Assembly: GCF_000340215.1 (NCBI RefSeq) | Contig: NW_006921538.1 | Location: 2,548,651 to 2,612,650, forward strand | Reading direction: 5' to 3' | From: Pseudocercospora fijiensis CIRAD86 | Lineage: Eukaryota; Ascomycota; Dothideomycetes; Mycosphaerellales; Mycosphaerellaceae | DNA length: 64,000 bases | Shown: positions 30,341-41,058 of the stretch, piece by piece | Numbering within the stretch: position 1 is the first letter of the stretch | How the letters are laid out: each line of letters begins with the position of its first letter | Position numbers and translations under genes: made by a program | The notes under the pieces: model-generated | Databases searched by the model: none | What the model was told of the DNA's origin: nothing | The model's input: only the letters and a program-made list of their open reading frames with translations

Positions 30341-31142
30341 CTTGAAAGAGGCCTGCTGATAAGCTCAGAAAGAGCAGCTGTGACCTTCTTTCACCCAAAC
30401 TCTTCCCACCAGGACTTGTGGGAATACTTCCGGTCCAGAAGCAGCATTGATGATATTGAGGAGAGGGATGAACAGATGAAGCTGGAGGTGGAAGGCCAGT
30501 GTCTCGGGAAGAAGCGAAGAGTTGTGGTCCGTTTGGCAGCAAAGATGGGCAAGAATGGGGTCGAGGACAAAGGCGAAGTCCGAAGCCAAGAAGTGATGAG
30601 TAAGCAGGCGGCTGTAGCCGATTGGCGAGATGGATCGCACGCTACTGTAGCTGGAGATCCCTGTTCATTCACTCGGTCCTCCATTCGGACCATTCCACAG
30701 TCTCTCCTTCTTTTCAACCTCAGGTCTCGCTTCTGATGACACCTGCCGGCAGACTAACCTTTTAACATTAGCCTTTAGTACCTGGCTTGCAAGGGTTGAA
30801 CTTACACCGATATCATACATATTGGGAATCTTGCCTGGCCTGGACAAGGATGAATGCACAGGATGTCCCGGCTAAAGTGCAACTGCAAGAACAATCCGCG
30901 TTCCAGAATCCAGATGCAGCGCCCGGATGGCCCAAATGAAGGCGTTACTTTGAGACGCTCCGCACGGGAGCAGCGGCACATGCAATAGATGTGTAGTTGC
31001 AGTGATGCTATCACTGGACTTCTCGGAGGGCATTCACCGTTCAGGCGAGAGAGGCATTAGACACGTCTATAAGATCGCTCGTGACCCTAAGCATTAGCTT
31101 TTCATCCGCTAGGCTACCAATACCATTGTAACCTACTCAAAA
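30341..31142. promoter_or_regulatory. Divergent intergenic region, hxB and carboxylesterase
   Basis: About 0.8 kb separates the two divergent starts. Frames of 60-120 codons cross it near 30,380-30,740 on both strands without domain content; the plus frame at 30380-30736 is charged but lacks any recognisable motif. No TATA box is convincing. Confidence 0.45.
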
Positions 31143-33304
31143 ATGCTTCGCTGTCTGGCAGTGGTGCTGTTGTTCCTACTACGCAACACCCTGTGCTCTC
31201 CGACCGGAATCCGGGATACTTCGGACTGCAGCAATACGAGGAGCTCTTTGACACTTTTGTATCAAAATAACCTAAATGCATCTGACGACATTAACCATCG
31301 AGGAGCCATACTCTTGGATCCATTGAATATCAGCCACGGTGCTTCTGCGTGCTCTGAGCTTGGAGAATCTCTCATCACAAAACAACAGCTGCAGAACTAC
31401 AGCCATGATTACTACCATCTTCTGGCCTACACGGACAGCTTGAAACCTGAGAAGCGGTATCTCATACAAGATGGCATTGTGCAGCGTGGGGGCAGAGGCG
31501 TCGAACTACAATTCTCGACTGCAACTTCGAAGGACGGGACTTTACCAGTTCTCTGCACTCAAACATCTCTGCAAAATGGTCCAGATGCCAATGCCTCGAC
31601 CAATGGACAGATTGCTTTACTTTCAGGCGGTAACAAGTACATCGGCTTTCGAAACCAAAAGTCTTTCCGCTTCCAAGGCATCCCGTACGCAGACAAGCCA
31701 GAGCGGTTCCAGTACTCGACTATGTATAGTGGAAAGGGACAGACAATAATGGCCACATCATACGGCTCAGACTGCACGCAGGGCTCTCATCCCTGGAGTG
31801 GCGAAGATTGCCTGACCCTGAACATACAAACGCCATACATCCCGAGAGAAGGGTCAAAAGCAGGACTGAGACCCGTGCTCTTTTCGATTCACGGAGGCGG
31901 ATTTGTGGGCGGCAGCGCGAACGGGACTGACGGTCAAGATGGCGGCAATTTCGCATCCAGAGAGGATATCGTCAGCGTGGAAATCAACTATCGTGTGTCG
32001 GCTATTGGCTTTCTGGCGATTCCTGGCACTGATATCAAAGGAAATTTTGGAATTGGTGATCAAATAACGGCGCTACGATGGGTTCGTGATAACATCGCGC
32101 AATTTGGCGGTGATCCAAATAAAGTTACCATCATCGGTAAGTCTATGAACATTCGATATTGTCGCACCAATAATGACGTCTACTTTCAGGCGAGTCGGCT
32201 GGAGCAGGCTCTGTGCGCACGTTGCTCGGATCACCTGTGGTCATCAGGGAGAAGTTGATTGCTGGTGCTGTTGCACAATCGAATCTTGGCGGAGGCGTCA
32301 CTCTGGGCCTAGATGGCAACTATGGGACGACATACAGCTCCTACTACACAGTGAACCAATCGTGGACCATAGCCGGCCCACAACTTTTGGCAGAGACTGG
32401 TTGCAACCAAACTAGCCTTCAAGCTCAGATCTCGTGCCTGAAGCTTGTACCAGCCTCCAAATTGGTCACGCTGCAGACGGCTCGATATGTCGTTCAAGAC
32501 GGCACAATCGTCAACACCGAGCAACTTATTGTAAGCCGCAACAATGGCTCCACGGCTCAAGTGCCGGTCATATTTGGCGTCACTCGAGATGACGGTGCCT
32601 CGATTCACCCTACATGTTTCTACCCCAATTCGACTATCACTTCTATCTCAGACGGCATCCAGCAGTCACTTGGCATAAGCGCACAATACGCCCAAGCCAT
32701 CATCGACAGCGGCCTCTTCCCTAGATATGATACCGGCAACCTCACACTGGACGCTTTCAACATCTCGCAGCGAGTAGCAACAGACACCAGCTTCCGTTGC
32801 ATAGATGAAGCCACAGTGTATGCTGCTTCGAAGTCGCAGGCATTTCCGAAAACATATTACTACGAGATGGAGCGGACATACCGAGGCTACGATCCAAACA
32901 ATCTCGGTGAGCTCTCTCAGGGCACCATTTCTGCTCAGTATCCATATGGCGACCCCAACTCACCCTACTTCCGACTCCATGCTTCAGATCTTGGCTTCAC
33001 TTATGGCAATCAGAATCCGCTTCGTGACAACGCAGATCTCCTTGCGAGCCAGCTGATTTCGGGCTACTTTGCTCAATTTGTGAAGACAGGCGATCCCAAT
33101 CCAGACTTGGACTATCTCAGACTGAGAGGCTACCACGACCAGCTGAAGTCTGTGCAGGAAAGCGGTGCTTGGCTGCCGGTCGAAAACGAGACAGGGCCTG
33201 CCAAAGGGCTCGACTATCCTTCTCGGACCATGACCTTTCCAGATATGGAGCAGTGCAAGTTCTTGAATTATTCGCTTTCGTACTATCTGGAAGGTGGATC
33301 TTGA
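31143..33304 (+). CDS. Secreted type-B carboxylesterase/lipase with N-terminal extension
   Basis: Two exons (31143-32136, 32190-33304) with a 53-bp intron GTAAGT..TTTCAG give 702 residues. The intron splits the nucleophile elbow, restoring IIGESAGAGS with the catalytic Ser334. A signal peptide is visible (LAVVLLFLLRNTLC). The oxyanion segment SIHGGGFVGGS lies near residue 250, the family signature EDCLTLNIQTP precedes it, and FRLHASDLGFTYGN probably contains the catalytic His. About 170 residues before the esterase domain (LTLLYQNNLNASDD, SACSELGESLITKQQL) form an extension found in a subset of fungal type-B esterases. Substrate is unknown. Many NxS/T sites fit secretion. Confidence 0.9.
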
Positions 33305-33484
33305 GTAGACCTCTTATCTCTTCTGCAAATGGGGGAAAAAGTCATAAGTCGTCGCTTCATACATGAATTGCTTTCGTGTGATTTCCCAACGACATTCAGA
33401 CCACGTTCATCAATTGCGCAATCAGTAAAATGCTCGTAAGTAAGCCTGCGGCCTTCGCCAGACACGACGTGAAGCTATGGTAAC

Positions 33485-34109
33485 CTAGCGGTCGGCAAGT
33501 GCTGCACATTGATCAGCGAATCCAAAGACAACACGGGGGAAAAGATGATGTATATCACTGACATTATCCGGTCTTTTGCTCTGTTCGGGAGACAAAGATT
33601 TCATCTGCGTGTCATTGGTCACACGCGTGCTTTCAGCAATGTCGACGTATCTCCCATCTTCGCCAAGGGTGATGATCTGAAAGCACTCCAGATCGCAAGT
33701 CGTTCCGTCGTGTCGGAAAAAATGGACGATGTGTCGATTAGAGCTCATGTTGCCTTTGGCGAGGAAATGCGTCACTTCGATCTCGGCATCAACCACTGAA
33801 TAAACACGATCAGCGTCTTCTTAGTAACGTAAGGATGTGTCACGTACTGCGATTCCGAGAATGGAGGACGTATGGGATCAGCTCGTGAAATCTGTACGTC
33901 GTATCGTGGATCTGCCACGCGATGTTCTTCGAGCAGTATTTGGCCAAAGTCTGCTCGATGATTCGTGGACTTGGTTCTCCAACCAGAATGTCCCTCATCG
34001 ATTCCACAATGCGCTCCTCACTCATGCGGTTCTCGTCTTTGTCGTCCTCCATTTCGTCCGCAGCTGCTAATAAGATCCATCTCTCGGAGGAAGAAACATG
34101 GTGTGACAT
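33485..34109 (-). CDS. Small NTF2/SnoaL-like protein, hypothetical
   Basis: Exon 1 (34109-33848) and exon 2 (33795-33485) join over a 52-bp intron GTACGT..ATTCAG, giving 190 residues. The spliced core has the order typical of the NTF2-like cone: N-terminal helices (RIVESMRDILVGEPSPRIIE, ...HELIPYVLHSR) followed by strands (EIEVTHFLAKGN, RHIVHFFRHDGTTCDLECF, QIITLGEDGRYVDIAES). No catalytic set is evident. The first ~30 residues look poor, so the true start or a further exon may differ. The last ~35 residues beyond the barrel may be mis-spliced. It is divergent from the HET gene. Confidence 0.5.
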
Positions 34110-34477
34110 GAGTTTAAAATGGAACGGCAAACGATCAGATCTCGTAATAATAAAGGAGCCGCGAGTTTCCCTCTCTCAGCTCTGCCGGAGGTCACCCATT
34201 ATGCTTTGCCGGGAATCCTGGTCAGAAGCAGGCTTACAAGGCTTGCTCCCACCTCTTCTGATTCATCATGGCGCCTTGGCTTCCACTTCTGATCAACCTA
34301 CCACTTCTCTTTGCCAAAACAATAACCCCCAGCAAAACTCCGTCCAGCAGAAACTCGGAATACATCCGTACTCGGAACCTTGCCGTCACAGACTCATCGA
34401 GCTGATGAAGACATCCCATATTCGCTCATCAAACACGGTGGCAACTCAGGAGACCAACCAGTGTGTAATTGAACAGC
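34110..34477. promoter_or_regulatory. Divergent intergenic region before the HET gene
   Basis: About 370 bp separate the NTF2-like and HET gene starts. The plus frame crossing it (from 33922) is antisense and leader material. No TATA box or repeat is seen. Confidence 0.45.
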
Positions 34478-36253
34478 ATGCGGTTGATTGATATAGAGAC
34501 ACTGGAGCTACAAGACTTCGAAATCCCACCACCACCCTACGCCATCCTCTCCCACCGCTGGACCAATGACGAGATCTCCTTCCAATCCTTCAGCACGCCC
34601 GGCAAAAGACACGGCCCCGGCTTCAACAAAATCCGCGACTTCTGCGCCTTCCTCAAACTATACCCCCATCTCACCGAACGCGTCGAATGGAACCAAAGCA
34701 CCAAAACCAGAGAAAAGATCAACGTCCGCTGGGCATGGGTCGACACCTGCTGCATCGACAGACGCAACTCCGCCGAACTCTCCGAAACAATCAACTCCAT
34801 GTGGTCCTACTACCGCGACGCGAAATTCTGCATCGCATACCTCCCCGACGTCCACGCAGTCGAGACTTCCGAAGCAGAAACCTTCGAGGCGTCGTTCATC
34901 GCCTCCGAATGGTTCCGTCGCGGCTGGACCCTCCAAGAACTGCTGGCCCCGGCGGAAGTCTGGTTTTGCGATTCCTCGTGGAAACTCATCGGGTCCAAAC
35001 GTCTCGTCTCGCTCTGGATGGCGCGAGATTTCCTTCAAATCCTCTCCAAAGCCTCGGGGATTCCGGTCTACTACCTCGACGACCCGACGCGCCAAAAACA
35101 CCAAATGGCGTCCGTGGCGCAGAAGATGAGTTGGGCGAGTCGGCGGAAAACAACGAGATTGGAAGATGAAGCGTATTGTTTACTGGGACTTTTCAATATC
35201 ACGATGCCGTTGGTCTATGGAGAAGGACAGAATGCGTTTCGAAGGCTTCAACGGGAAATTCTACGGCATTCGAACGACGAGTCGATTTTTGCGTGGCGGC
35301 CTGCGGAAGATGATACGAGCGATAGTAGTGGGATTTTGGCTGCGTCCCCGAAATTTTTCGCGCAGGCGCAACATACGCATCGATGTAATCTGATCCCGCG
35401 CCAGCCGTATCGGGTGACGAACAAAGGGATTAAAATGCAAGCGCCGTTGATCAAAGTTTCGAAGGATTTGTATTTGTTGCAGATAAACTGTGTGGAGATC
35501 CCGGGAGTGGATGGGGCGGTGGGGGATGCGCAGTATCGTTCGGGGATTGTGCATGGGGCGCATGGGTGTATGGTTCCGTTGAAGAAGGATGCGAATGGGG
35601 TTTTTTTGAGGGCGAATATTGATCGAGAAGAGGATGAAGGGGAAGATGAGGATGAAGGAGAAGAGGCGAAGGAAGTGTTGTTGGATGAGAATTCTTTGAT
35701 TCGCGAATCTACGATTTATATCCATCCGCATACACCTCCGGCCATACGTACGGATCCGGATTTCATCGCGAGTCGAGTCAATGTGGTGGCGCACGATTGT
35801 TTGTCTTCGCAGCCTTTGGCGGTGGTTTGGTATGACAAGGGCAGCTCTATGAGTCAAGAAGGAATCTTTGAATCGAACCATGATTGTGTGGAGCATGAAG
35901 GACGGCAGGATTCTCTGGTATCTGAAGATTCCTCTGGTCCGTGTCTCCCGCGAGGTCTAGTCTTGCCACGTGCACCCACGAGTACGAATTCTGAGATGAC
36001 GACTGGGTTTTTGAGGAAGAGAATGTCCTGTCGATCTTCGACGTCCTCTGCTGGGATTCCGTCTGCGGCGAGAAGGACCATACAGCAAGGGCATCTGGGA
36101 CGGCCTTCCCGATCTGTGGATGAGAATGATAGTAGGCCCTCAAGGAGCAACGAGGCGAGCAACTTGACTTCGACAGCAGCTGAGGCGGGTGGTGAGATGA
36201 CTCCTGACAGCGCTACTGGGCTCGCGATGTCCTTGTCGAATCTTAGCACATAA
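34478..36253 (+). CDS. HET-domain (heterokaryon incompatibility-like) protein
   Basis: HET-domain proteins take part in non-self recognition after hyphal fusion and trigger cell death; many family members have unknown partners. The ATG at 34478 gives 591 residues in one exon. The opening MRLIDIETLELQDF and YAILSHRWTNDEISFQ are typical of the HET N-terminus, followed by the conserved blocks WAWVDTCCIDRRNSAELSE, WFRRGWTLQELLAP and EDEAYCLLGLFNITMPLVYGEG. After residue ~290 similarity to the core fades. An acidic run lies near residues 385-400, and the tail is Ser/Arg-rich without repeats or a recognisable partner domain. Composition switches from C-rich to G/T-rich near 35,150. Confidence 0.9.
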   Translation: MRLIDIETLELQDFEIPPPPYAILSHRWTNDEISFQSFSTPGKRHGPGFNKIRDFCAFLKLYPHLTERVEWNQSTKTREKINVRWAWVDTCCIDRRNSAELSETINSMWSYYRDAKFCIAYLPDVHAVETSEAETFEASFIASEWFRRGWTLQELLAPAEVWFCDSSWKLIGSKRLVSLWMARDFLQILSKASGIPVYYLDDPTRQKHQMASVAQKMSWASRRKTTRLEDEAYCLLGLFNITMPLVYGEGQNAFRRLQREILRHSNDESIFAWRPAEDDTSDSSGILAASPKFFAQAQHTHRCNLIPRQPYRVTNKGIKMQAPLIKVSKDLYLLQINCVEIPGVDGAVGDAQYRSGIVHGAHGCMVPLKKDANGVFLRANIDREEDEGEDEDEGEEAKEVLLDENSLIRESTIYIHPHTPPAIRTDPDFIASRVNVVAHDCLSSQPLAVVWYDKGSSMSQEGIFESNHDCVEHEGRQDSLVSEDSSGPCLPRGLVLPRAPTSTNSEMTTGFLRKRMSCRSSTSSAGIPSAARRTIQQGHLGRPSRSVDENDSRPSRSNEASNLTSTAAEAGGEMTPDSATGLAMSLSNLST

Positions 36254-36800
36254 AATACGAACCTCGTTCCACGCGGTCGTCATTCAAGTCCAGTCTTCCA
36301 CTCAAACTCCGAGAGCCGTGGCAAGCGGCGATGTTGGAAAAAGGGTTCGACGATCACCAGCCTGGTCCTTGCAAAGGCACGCGACATGGCGAACACTGCC
36401 TCTGCGCAGATTTCTGCTTGGTTGTTGGGGATAAGCAGTAGTGTTGAGAGAAGTGCTAAGGGTGTTCGTGTTCATGTGAGGGAAAAGCTAGCGAATGCCA
36501 GGGCGTGGGAGTGCGTGTTTCAGCTATTATTCAGTATGCTGCATTAGGCAACGAGAATTCGTAGTGAGGCGCCGAACAGTGGTTCACTTGGCCAGATGAA
36601 GCTTGACGTGCTCCTCAGCTGCATGATCGGCGTATAGAGTGAACTCTGTGAACGTCACTCGGCGTCCAGTGGTCGGTCCGGTGAAGGTAACGTGCTGTCG
36701 GTACTACAGTCTACAGCATTGCTTTGAAGATTTCGATGTGATTCGGCAAGATCTTGCACAACCACTCATCAATTATGCGGCATGGGTGGCAGCACGTGGG

Positions 36801-36825
36801 GGTGAGGTGAGGTGAGGTGAGGTGA
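36801..36825. repeat. (GGTGA)5 pentanucleotide repeat
   Basis: Five perfect tandem copies, intergenic, followed by one degenerate copy. Confidence 0.9.
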
Positions 36826-37401
36826 GATTGCAGGTGTTTGCCCAGAGGTGATGCCGGTGAAAGAACAGGTTTGGGAGTGCAAAGAAGCCGAAGCTTCGTC
36901 ATTCTGCGCGCGGGGCGGGATTCATCCTGGCCAGGCTTGGCATCGCTGTGGACTTGCGAGTCGTAGTAGCCACGGCGAGTGCGCCAAGCGAGTTGAGCTC
37001 GTGCCACAGGCTGTGGGTGACGTATGACGTATGTCTGTAGGCTCTGTCGGGACTCGGGACGCCAGCACACAACCAGGCGCAGGGAAAGGAGAACGATGAC
37101 CGATGACCCGTCTTGCGATGTCAGTGGCCGTGTCACCGTGTGTCGAGGAGGTGGGTTTTTATTTTTCCGACCCGACGCGGCGGACAGATTCCACTGCGCT
37201 ATTGCCGATCGTGGCGGTAGTGGTGGTGCCATCTTCCGCCGTCGCTTGGCGATATCATCGTGTAGTGGGCGAGAGCACTACTGCGCCTCAGCAGGCCGAC
37301 GACTCTCTGGCCCAACAGCCTCAGCCAGAGTGCGGCTGTGATTAGCTGAGCGCAGTCTTGAAGACCCTCCCATCCACCGCTGCCACTGCCACAACAGCAG
37401 C

Positions 37402-37442
37402 CGCTGGCTCTGCCTCTGGCTCTGGCTCTGCCTCTGGCTCTG
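37402..37442. repeat. TCTGGC/TCTGCC hexamer repeat
   Basis: About seven alternating TCTGGC and TCTGCC units, intergenic, about 0.55 kb above the C2H2 gene. Confidence 0.85.
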
Positions 37443-37975
37443 TGCCTGCGGCGTCAGGACTGACGACATCCTCCTCGCCGCAGAAGACTCATTGACACAT
37501 CCCGTCGCAAAGGACTGTCGGGAGCTACTTCGGCGTTGGGAGGCTCTAGATCCAGAGTGCCCATCGCCAGTGCGACTCGACGACGGGCCAGACAGGTCGA
37601 CAAGGAACGGCTGGGGTAGATGCTCACTCGCTTTTGCATACATCCCGGAGAACGGCATCGTGGGAAGCACTGCTCAAGCGCTGTGAAGGACTTGGTGCCA
37701 GCATATTCTACTACGAGGTGCGTCGTCCCGTATAGAGTCCTTGATCGACGGCAACATCCTGTTCTCCAAATCATGCACCGACGGCACCCCTGCGCATTGC
37801 TTGCCGCGTAGACCTCAACTCAGCTGCAGCAAGACACACGCTGCCTGCTGCCTGCCATCTGGCTCGTGTCGCACGTTGATGAACACTGAGGGCATGTTGC
37901 GGAGAACGGGAACGAGCACTGATCGCGCGCATAGATCTTCCGACCCGTAGAATAATATGACGTGCTGAGCCACAC

Positions 37976-39267
37976 ATGGCAGCAACAACGCGCGCGACTA
38001 CTCCATCAACCTTCGCTGCTCTCGACGGAGCCCCACGTACACCGACATCCATATTGCCCGGCGCCGGCGGACCCAATACCACTTCCGCCACCGCCGTCGA
38101 AAACCCGAGTCTCTTGCGCCCGCACGCGAAAGCAGTAGTCGACCGCGCGACAGCGAGTCTCTCGCCCAACTCAGACAAGGCGCACTCATCGCCCCGATCC
38201 ACGCCATTGCCGCTCACGGGTGCAGCGGCGATGGCAGAGTTGAAACGCAGGAAACAGCAGCAGCACCACCAGAACAACCACGCAGGATCGCGCCAGACCA
38301 CTCCGAACCCGCAGGTGCAGGCGATGCAGACGCTGTTGGGCACTGGTGGAATGAGCAGGCCCGAGGATGCGCCGGCGCCAAACAAAATGAGTGAGCCATT
38401 TCGAAAGATGGCAGAAAAGATCAATGTGCCCGAGAACCACGCGCATATGGATTCGGAGCAAGAAGTCAGTCCCGTCAGCCTGGGTAGTTTTGGATCCACC
38501 CTGGAAGGCGCAGGCGCAGGCGCAGGCGGCAACAACGCGATGACCGCCACATCAAACGACCAAACTCATGCCCCAGGCGCGTTTGTGGCTGAGCCGGCGC
38601 AGATGACTGAAGGGGACTACCAACACAACAACGGAACTCACCTCGCCGTTCAGGACCAGGACAAGCAGATGTCTCTGTCATATCCTGGGCCACCACCACA
38701 ATCTGAGCAAGATCAAGATGGAGCAGGTCCTTCACGCAGCATGACCTTGCCAGGCTTCGGCCAAGCCAGCCCCAAATCGCCTGCAGGTCCTAACAAGAGA
38801 CACAAGTGTCCATACTGCGCCACCGACTTTACCAGACACCACAATCTGAAGAGCCATTTACTGACGCACAGTCAAGAAAAGCCATATGTCTGCCAAACGT
38901 GTCAGGCACGCTTCCGGCGCTTACACGACCTGAAGCGCCACACCAAGCTTCATACTGGAGAGCGACCGCACACGTGCGACAAGTGTGGCAGGCGATTTGC
39001 ACGTGGCGACGCGCTTGCGAGACACAACAAAGGTCCCGGTGGCTGTGCGGGCCGGAGGGCAAGCTTCGGTGGCGACGATGAGTTTGGGGATGGGGGAGAA
39101 GGCATGGATGGCGTCGAATATCAAGACGACGACGAAGGCACTGATGAACACGGCCGACGCATCGGCGAGCCGAATCGAAAACGCCAGCAGCTCGAAACTC
39201 CGCAGGATCCCAACCGGGCCGTGTACCGACAGCACTCGAGCACATATCCGCCTACACCGCGTCAGCT

Positions 39268-39309
<42 letters not shown>

Positions 39310-40036
39310 ATGCAGCATGCGTCCACCGCAGGTAGTTCCCGCAGGCGCAGGCAGTGTCACGTCGCCTCGTGACATAACCGCACAACAAGGAGCTTACTAC
39401 GGGCAAGGTCAAGTTTTCGGAGAACCGACTATGTTGACCTCTTCCCCAAAGCCGCTGTCGCCTGGACAGCCTCAAGATCAGCATCGCTTGAGCGTCGGCG
39501 ATGGTTCTGTTCAGCTCGGGCGCAATCGCTCGACCAGTTTGACTACGCAATTCCAGCAACAACATTTTGGACGGGGCTCGGGAGCTCGGACGCCACCACA
39601 GGCCAATGCTCAATTCCAGCAAGGTGCGCCACACATCAACTTGCCACCCATAGGCTCGACAAGCCAGCCACAGGCTCGTGGCGGCATGCAAGCTGCTGCT
39701 CCTGCTGCGATGTCCGGTGGTGCAGCGCCTAACGTGGCTGCCCTCCCGCAGTCGTTCAACGCATCTGCTCAGCACGGCTCAAACCCCGGTAGCCTGTCGA
39801 GTCATGGCAGGTCGTCAGGAAGCAGTATGCGCGACTTGGCTGGACAGGAGCCTAATGATCTCTGGGGCTACGTGCGGCAGCTCGAGCAGAAATTCGGTAG
39901 GATGCAAGACGAGTACGAGCTACGCATTTCGCGGCTGCAGGAGGAGTTGATCACGCTTAGGGGGCAGGTGAACAACCTCAACGGCAACACCGGAAGCTAC
40001 AGCAGCGACATGGGAAGGCAAGGGCCTTACCCGTGA
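37976..40036 (+). CDS. C2H2 zinc-finger transcription factor with polyglutamine tract
   Basis: The single exon encodes 686 residues. Three adjacent fingers sit at about 278-298 (CPYCATDF..HLLTH), 306-326 (CQTCQARF..HTKLH) and 334-357 (CDKCGRRF..RHNKGPGGC), the last with a Cys in place of the final His. The N-terminal 270 residues are Pro/Ser/Ala-rich, typical of activation or regulatory regions. An acidic stretch follows the fingers. A 13-residue glutamine run sits at 432-444. A C-terminal coiled coil (~640-672, LWGYVRQLEQKFGRMQDEYEL) suggests dimerisation. I believe related proteins are conserved in Pezizomycotina, but I cannot name an orthologue with confidence. It is the last intact host gene before the transposon block. 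Confidence 0.88.
39269..39307 (+). repeat. (CAG)12-CAA trinucleotide repeat in coding sequence
   Basis: Twelve uninterrupted CAG codons plus one CAA encode 13 glutamines. A pure CAG run is prone to length change, so alleles may differ between strains. Confidence 0.95.
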
Positions 40037-40473
40037 CTACAAGGTCGCAAGACCACCGACATTAATGTACATTACCCATTAGCGTACCGGACGCCACAGG
40101 CCATCGCTCAAGCAACGTTGACGGAGCAGGCCCGGACGGCTTGATACGCGGAAACCGATATACCCCATGCTGTTTTGACATCGAAAGGACATGACTGGCG
40201 TTACTGTCTGCAAGCGAGTCGAAGGTATTGATGTTTGTTTGCGGCGGCTGTACGACTACTGCGGGAAGCACGGCGAGGAGTAGAGGCGATGAGGGTGGAG
40301 GAGGGTATTTTGCTTGCTCACGTTGCATTTGTGATTTTGGATTCCCCCTCGTTCGCTTTTGAGTCAATCGCTGTATTTAGAGGAAAGAGAGCACAGATTG
40401 GCGAATCTGCGAGACCACGCTCTCAACAATGAATGGCACGAATTGATAGACGGCATCGTACGAGTGCGGAATG

Positions 40474-40508
<35 letters not shown>

Positions 40509-40930
40509 TTCCCTTGGTATTGTCTGCCGCATGACAAAGCGTAGTTTCTTTGAAGCTCATAGGCTGGTTCGGCTTCGACGACCGATGCTACGGGGAAGAG
40601 AAGACTTTCGCCCTGTGATGCCTACTCCTCGTGACCGTGACAATATTACTCGTGTGGCTCAGCATGTCATGTCAACGCCGACGACGAGGCTGAGCGTGGA
40701 AACGGCAGATGGCGATGGCGATGGCGATGGCGCTCTCGGCAATCTGCAGGGGCCCCAGACGCTAAAGAATGGTTCGATCTTTTATTATTGATTTGCCTTG
40801 ATTGTTTCAAAAAGCGCCATTACTACTACAGTAGGCTTTCATCCTTCGTGGGTATCTACAACTAACCCTTGCAACAACAAGGCACCCTGCAATATAATAA
40901 TTAAATGAAGGCATATAAGCGAGGCAATCT
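40037..40930. other. Boundary region between last host gene and transposon block
   Basis: Dinucleotide use is still normal here, with frequent CA and TG, and no gene is recognisable. It holds a TGA/ATG trinucleotide run at 40,474-40,508 and GATGGC repeated four times at about 40,708-40,731. From about 40,930 CpA and TpG become rare. Confidence 0.6.
40474..40508. repeat. (TGA)n microsatellite
   Basis: Nearly twelve perfect trinucleotide units in 35 bp, about 0.44 kb beyond the C2H2 stop codon. Confidence 0.95.
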
Positions 40931-41058
40931 AATCTAATTAAGCGTCTATTTAATAACTATATACCCTGCTATTATATTACGTAAAGATACTAAAATCTCT
41001 ATAGTAAGGACTAGACAAGCCGTTTAGCTTAACAAACCGAGATAACAACCCTTAATAT

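Larger units (their letters stand above)
36254..37975. promoter_or_regulatory. Long upstream region of the C2H2 transcription factor
   Basis: These 1.7 kb carry no convincing gene; frames up to 173 codons on the minus strand lack domains. Short tandem repeats occur: GGTGA five times at 36,801-36,825 and a TCTGGC/TCTGCC hexamer run at about 37,402-37,442. A long upstream region with a long leader is common for fungal transcription factors. Confidence 0.5.

Noticed and set aside
36711..37232. 173-codon minus frame upstream of the C2H2 gene
   Set aside because: No domain, no splice partner, Pro/Arg/Ser-rich, and it crosses the GGTGA repeat.
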